From the NCBI GenBank assembly GCA_041584475.1, contig JBFHDX010000004.1, positions 14,522 to 78,521 on the forward strand: DNA of 64,000 nucleotides, given 5' to 3'. This DNA is from JBFHDX01 sp041584475 (lineage in GTDB: Bacteria > Pseudomonadota > Alphaproteobacteria > UBA8366 > JADFVY01). The number at the start of each line of letters is the position of its first letter. Positions within the stretch are counted from its first letter, which is position 1. Shown piece after piece: positions 61,832-64,000 of the stretch. The translations under genes and the position numbers were made by a program. The notes beneath the pieces were generated by a model. The model had not been told where the DNA came from. It was given only the letters and a program-made list of their open reading frames with translations, and did no database searches.

Positions 61832-62329
61832 ATGGCAGGAACCGCAGGACGATCGCGCGTCGGCAGGGGACTCGCCGCGGCGCTGGTCGCGGCCGCTGTC
61901 GCCGCGCCGCTCGCCCCGGCAGGCGCCGAGGAGGTCGCCGGAACGGGCGACGTGCGCTCGGGCAACGAGATCGCCGTCGACCGCACGCTCGTGCGTCTCT
62001 ACGGGGTCGCCGCCCCGGCGCCGGACGAGCGCTGCGAGTCGGCGGATGGCGCGTTCCAGTGCGGCATCATCGCCTGGGCCGAGCTGATCCTGCTCGCCGA
62101 CGGCAAACCGCTGTCGTGCGACATCGAGGGCCAGGGCCCGTCGGGGGACAAGCTGGGTACCTGCTACGTGGGCGAGCGCGACGTCAACGAGGCGCTGGTG
62201 CGCAGCGGCTGGGCGGAGGCGGCGGCGAACGTCGAGCGCTACCGCGTCGACCAGGAGGACGCGCGCCGCGCGCGGCGAGGCATCTGGGCCGGGCGCGTGC
62301 TGCCGCCCGACCGCCGCCAGGCCCCCTGA
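61832..62329 (+). CDS. Secreted SNase-like (thermonuclease-fold) protein, probably not catalytic
   Basis: A 165-residue protein with a signal peptide (GRGLAAALVAAAVAAPLAPA, cleaved near AGAEE). The rest follows the staphylococcal-nuclease fold: VRLYGVAAPAPDE, DVNEALVRSGWAEAA, RYRVDQEDARRARRGIWAG. The metal Asp of the GD pair is Asn (SGNEI), and the D-x-YGR catalytic segment is replaced by SGDKLGTC, so nuclease activity is doubtful. Four Cys residues (CESADGAFQC, SCDIEG, TCYVG) could form disulfides. ATG 61832 has TGGAG upstream. A terminator hairpin follows the stop directly. Confidence 0.8.
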   Translation: MAGTAGRSRVGRGLAAALVAAAVAAPLAPAGAEEVAGTGDVRSGNEIAVDRTLVRLYGVAAPAPDERCESADGAFQCGIIAWAELILLADGKPLSCDIEGQGPSGDKLGTCYVGERDVNEALVRSGWAEAAANVERYRVDQEDARRARRGIWAGRVLPPDRRQAP

Positions 62330-62330
62330 T

Positions 62331-62363
62331 CCCGCGCCCGGGGTTCTTCGCACGCGGGTTTTT
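62331..62363 (+). terminator. Rho-independent terminator of the SNase-like gene
   Basis: CCCGCG at 62331-62336 pairs with CGCGGG at 62353-62358, followed at once by TTTTT (62359-62363). It starts two bases after the SNase-like stop codon. Confidence 0.7.
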
Positions 62364-62392
62364 CGCGTATTTGCCGTTTATGCAATCTGAAA

Positions 62393-62408
62393 ATGCGAAT
62401 ATTCGCAT
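62393..62408. promoter_or_regulatory. Perfect 16-bp palindrome
   Basis: ATGCGAATATTCGCAT is fully self-complementary in an AT-richer patch between the SNase-like terminator and the downstream small-RNA unit. It has the size of a dimeric regulator's operator, but no regulated start was assigned, so the role is unknown. Confidence 0.4.
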
Positions 62409-62481
62409 CCTGCAAAGCGGTATCGCTGCCGTGCGACGCCGACCGCCGGTGCTCGTTCAAAAAAAATCTTAGATTTCCGGG

Positions 62482-62553
62482 AATAAAGTAGCCCCGACGA
62501 CCGTTTTGTTGAATCCGGTGTCGGGGCCAGAGTTGGCATAAGGAAGGGTTGCG
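62482..62553 (-). ncRNA. Candidate sigma-54-dependent small RNA, copy B
   Basis: The predicted transcript starts about 12 nt downstream of the -12 element at 62565. It begins CGCAACCCTTCCTTATGCC, then AACTCTGGCCCCGAC, and ends in a hairpin: GTCGGGG (62520-62526) with CCCCGAC (62492-62498), extended by CGGT/ACCG, followed by a U-rich CTACTTTATT. Length about 72 nt. A 32-bp block (62521-62552) is identical to copy A, 190 bp away. The CCCUUCCUU segment is single-stranded in the simple fold and complementary to purine-rich ribosome sites. No open reading frame begins inside the transcript. Confidence 0.6.
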
Positions 62554-62564
62554 GTTTGTTTTAC

Positions 62565-62579
62565 GCAATTTTCATGCCA
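62565..62579 (-). promoter_or_regulatory. Sigma-54 promoter of small RNA copy B
   Basis: The minus strand reads TGGCAT-GAAAA-TTGC, matching the RpoN consensus TGGCAY-N5-TTGC with exact spacing. The predicted start at 62553 coincides, within a base, with the first base of the segment shared with copy A. On the minus strand upstream, a CCGG-type hairpin followed by TTTTTT (62602-62597) may insulate it from copy A. Confidence 0.68.
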
Positions 62580-62686
62580 GAAACGGGCGAAAACTGAAAA
62601 AACCCGGTCCGCCGGTGCCGCCGATTCGGCTGTCATCCATACATACCGCGGCGTTCAATCCCATCGCACGGGCTCGTCGAGGCGAG

Positions 62687-62744
62687 AAAAAACCCCGATC
62701 CGTCGCCGGATCGGGGCCAGAGTTGGCATAAGGAAGGGTTGCAC
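62687..62744 (-). ncRNA. Candidate sigma-54-dependent small RNA, copy A
   Basis: The predicted transcript of about 58 nt begins GTGCAACCCTTCCTTATGCC. It ends in a strong terminator: a 9-bp stem GGATCGGGG/CCCCGATCC with a 6-nt loop (62693-62716), followed by six U residues (62692-62687). The segment GCAACCC through TCGGGG is identical to copy B. Hairpin sequences differ between copies while pairing is kept, which argues for an RNA-level function. Nothing in the unit looks protein-coding. Confidence 0.65.
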
Positions 62745-62755
62745 CCGATTCTGAT

Positions 62756-62770
62756 GCAAATGCCGTGCCA
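62756..62770 (-). promoter_or_regulatory. Sigma-54 promoter of small RNA copy A
   Basis: The minus strand reads TGGCAC-GGCAT-TTGC followed by A, a perfect match to the RpoN consensus TGGCACG-N4-TTGCA. The predicted start is 62744, two bases before the block shared with copy B. No activator-binding palindrome could be assigned in the sequence above 62771. Confidence 0.78.
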
Positions 62771-62827
62771 GTTTTCCCCGACGTATTCCGCGAGCCGAAA
62801 TTTTCCCGGGCCCGCCACCCGTACCGA

Positions 62828-62955
62828 CCATCCGCGCTGCGCCATCCGCGCTGCGCCGCCCGAGTTGCGCCATCCGCGCTGCGCCGCCCGAGTTTCGCCG
62901 TCCGCACCAGCCGCCCGCACCAGCATCCGCGCTGCGCCATCCGCCGTCCGCGCTC
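62828..62955. repeat. GC-rich tandem repeat (minisatellite)
   Basis: A 28-bp unit at 62839-62866 (GCGCCATCCGCGCTGCGCCG then CCCGAGTT) is exactly repeated at 62867-62894. Partial CATCCGCGCTGCGCC and GCACCAGC units flank it out to about 62955. Frames across it give only low-complexity Ala/Arg/Gly/Trp peptides. Confidence 0.75.
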
Positions 62956-63218
62956 GACGCCGGGCGCCGGCGTCGCCGGTGGGCCCGCCGCCGGTCCGGG
63001 CGACCCGCATCCGAGACCGCCGATGTCCGAAACAGCCGACGGCGCTCGCCGAAGCCATTGCGTCGCCGAATTCGGAAACCTGTATTGCCGTCCCGGATCT
63101 ACGCGAGTTCGACCGTATCGCCGAAACACCGCCGCCCGCACCGGCCGCCGAGAGGAATTTTCGCGCGCCCCGATTCGGCGACGCTTGCGGCGCGCGAATC
63201 TGTGCTACGATCGGCGCC
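62956..63218. other. Gene-free region before the isoaspartate methyltransferase gene
   Basis: No credible gene was found. The minus-strand frames that cross it start in varied places, are compositionally biased and continue through the tandem repeat and the small-RNA terminators. The promoter of the following gene should lie here, but no clear -35/-10 pair stands out. Confidence 0.5.
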
Positions 63219-64000
63219 ATGTCGTTGACCCGCAACCGCTTCTTCGCCCAGCCGCTCGGCGCCGCGCTCGCCACGCTCGCCACGCTCGCCATCGCCGCGA
63301 CGCTCGCCGCGATCGCGCCCGCGCCCGCAGCGGCGCAGACCGACGACGGCGCCGTCTACGCGGCGCGGCGCGTCGAGATGGTCCGCAACATCGCCCTGCA
63401 CGCGGCGGTCTCGGCGCAGGAGACCGGGGTCGCCGAGATCGACCCGCGCATCCTCGAGGTGATGGGCCGCGTGCCGCGCCACGAATTCGTGCCCGAAGCG
63501 ATCCGCGATCTCGCCTATCTCGATACGCCGCTGCCGGTCGGCGAGGGGCAGAGCATCGCCATGCCCTATCTCGTCGCGCTGATGACCCAGCTGGCGGGGG
63601 TGCGGCCGGGCGACACCGTGTTCGAGACCGGCACCGGCGCCGGCTACCACGCCGCCGTCCTCGCAGAGCTGGCCGGCACCGTGGTCAGCGTCGAGGTCGT
63701 CGCGCCGCTCGCGCTGACGGCATCGCACACGCTGAAGCGGCTCGGCTACGACAACGTCACGGTGATCGCCGCCGACGGCTATTACGGGGCGCCGGCGCAG
63801 GCGCCGTTCGACGCCATGATCATCAAGGAGGCGCTCGATCACGTGCCGGCGCCGCTGCTGGCGCAGCTCAAGCCCGGCGGCCGCATGGTGCTGCCGCTTG
63901 GCCCGCGCCGCGGGCCGCAGATCCTTACCGTCGTCGAGAAGGCCGCGAACGGCGAGACGCGCCGCCGCGGCGTGCTCGAGGTCCGCTTCACGCCGCTGCA
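63219..64000 (+). CDS. Secreted protein-L-isoaspartate O-methyltransferase-like protein, 3' end outside window
   Basis: The open frame from ATG 63219 runs to the window end (260 codons). An unusual signal peptide (GAALATLATLAIAATLAAIA, cleavage near AAAQT) leads into a PCMT fold: LEVMGRVPRHEFVPEAIRD, VGEGQSIAMPYLVALMTQL, the SAM motif VFETGTGAGYHAAVLAELAG, and DAMIIKEALDHVPAPLLAQL followed by KPGGRMVLPLG. Usual PCMT has EIGTG and a DHVP segment, both nearly kept. Because SAM is cytosolic, an exported version is odd. It could be a repurposed fold, or the leader may not be cleaved. Confidence 0.85.
   Translation, partial: MSLTRNRFFAQPLGAALATLATLAIAATLAAIAPAPAAAQTDDGAVYAARRVEMVRNIALHAAVSAQETGVAEIDPRILEVMGRVPRHEFVPEAIRDLAYLDTPLPVGEGQSIAMPYLVALMTQLAGVRPGDTVFETGTGAGYHAAVLAELAGTVVSVEVVAPLALTASHTLKRLGYDNVTVIAADGYYGAPAQAPFDAMIIKEALDHVPAPLLAQLKPGGRMVLPLGPRRGPQILTVVEKAANGETRRRGVLEVRFTPL

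Noticed and set aside
62828..62955. Possible CRISPR array
   Set aside because: The 28-bp units are directly adjacent with no unique spacers, no cas genes are nearby, and the sequence is GC-rich low complexity.
62239..63292. Overlapping minus-strand frames carrying NPSLCQLWPR or low-complexity AQRGWRSADG-type peptides
   Set aside because: They start upstream of the predicted small-RNA starts, run through terminators and the tandem repeat, and show only repeat-driven composition. The shared peptide simply reflects the duplicated RNA segment.

Overview
The window is GC-rich, tightly packed chromosomal DNA from an alphaproteobacterium, most likely of the order Rhodospirillales or a close relative. 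This is inferred from gene neighbourhoods rather than a marker gene: hemC-hemD-Mic60-like-hemY, htpX-rsmB-rpe-heparinase-purH, tsaD-gpsA, a DUF1674 protein, aminotransferase-ftsK-lolA-xth, the very large NAD-dependent glutamate dehydrogenase, and a candidate CtrA box. No prophage, insertion-sequence transposase, CRISPR array or integrase was seen.

Layout. 1-5.6 kb: the start of an L,D-transpeptidase gene, ribA, then a plus-strand group with an OmpR-type response regulator, a metallo-beta-lactamase-fold hydrolase, a methyltransferase-like protein and a membrane adenylate/guanylate cyclase. 5.6-18.3 kb: one long minus-strand run of overlapping or nearly touching genes. Reading in the direction of transcription it has a COG4671-type glycosyltransferase, two GT4 glycosyltransferases, a histidine phosphatase, a MurG-like glycosyltransferase, a polysaccharide deacetylase, a small membrane protein and a complete oligopeptide-type ABC importer. 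18.5-22.9 kb: a plus-strand cluster of an aberrant 902-residue ABC exporter-like protein, a cyclic-nucleotide-binding protein and two tandem related methyltransferases. 23-29 kb: xth, a glutamine-amidotransferase-like hydrolase, lolA, ftsK and an aminotransferase. 29.3-31.1 kb: glnK-amtB behind a sigma-54 promoter. 31-35.7 kb: a ubiH-like hydroxylase, a run of small housekeeping genes and tRNA-Gly. 35.9-43.6 kb: glutamate dehydrogenase, a YbjQ-family protein, an MFS transporter and a flavin oxidoreductase. 43.7-50 kb: the purH-heparinase-rpe-rsmB-htpX block. 50-57.6 kb: a DUF1674 gene, a broken TfoX-like gene, gpsA, tsaD, the heme operon and tRNA-Thr. 57.9-62.3 kb: a sensor kinase with a pseudo-receiver, a large MscS channel and a nuclease-like secreted protein. 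62.3-63.2 kb: no convincing protein gene, but two tandem small-RNA-like transcription units, followed by a secreted isoaspartate-methyltransferase-like gene cut off by the window end.

The two most unusual items are these. (1) On the minus strand at about 62.48-62.77 kb are two tandem units 190 bp apart. Each has a sigma-54 (-24/-12) promoter, a predicted start about 12 nt downstream, an identical CU-rich 5' segment and a GC-rich terminator hairpin. They look like a pair of sigma-54-dependent small RNAs of about 58 and 72 nt. (2) The ABC protein at 18.5 kb has every key ATPase motif degraded and a nucleotide-binding domain enlarged by about 300 residues with an internally repeated segment. It is translationally coupled to an apparently ligand-competent cyclic-nucleotide-binding protein, lies next to a duplicated methyltransferase pair and is divergent from a glycan operon. 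Two copies of a 49-130 bp terminal-inverted-repeat element that supplies stop codons to neighbouring genes are also notable.
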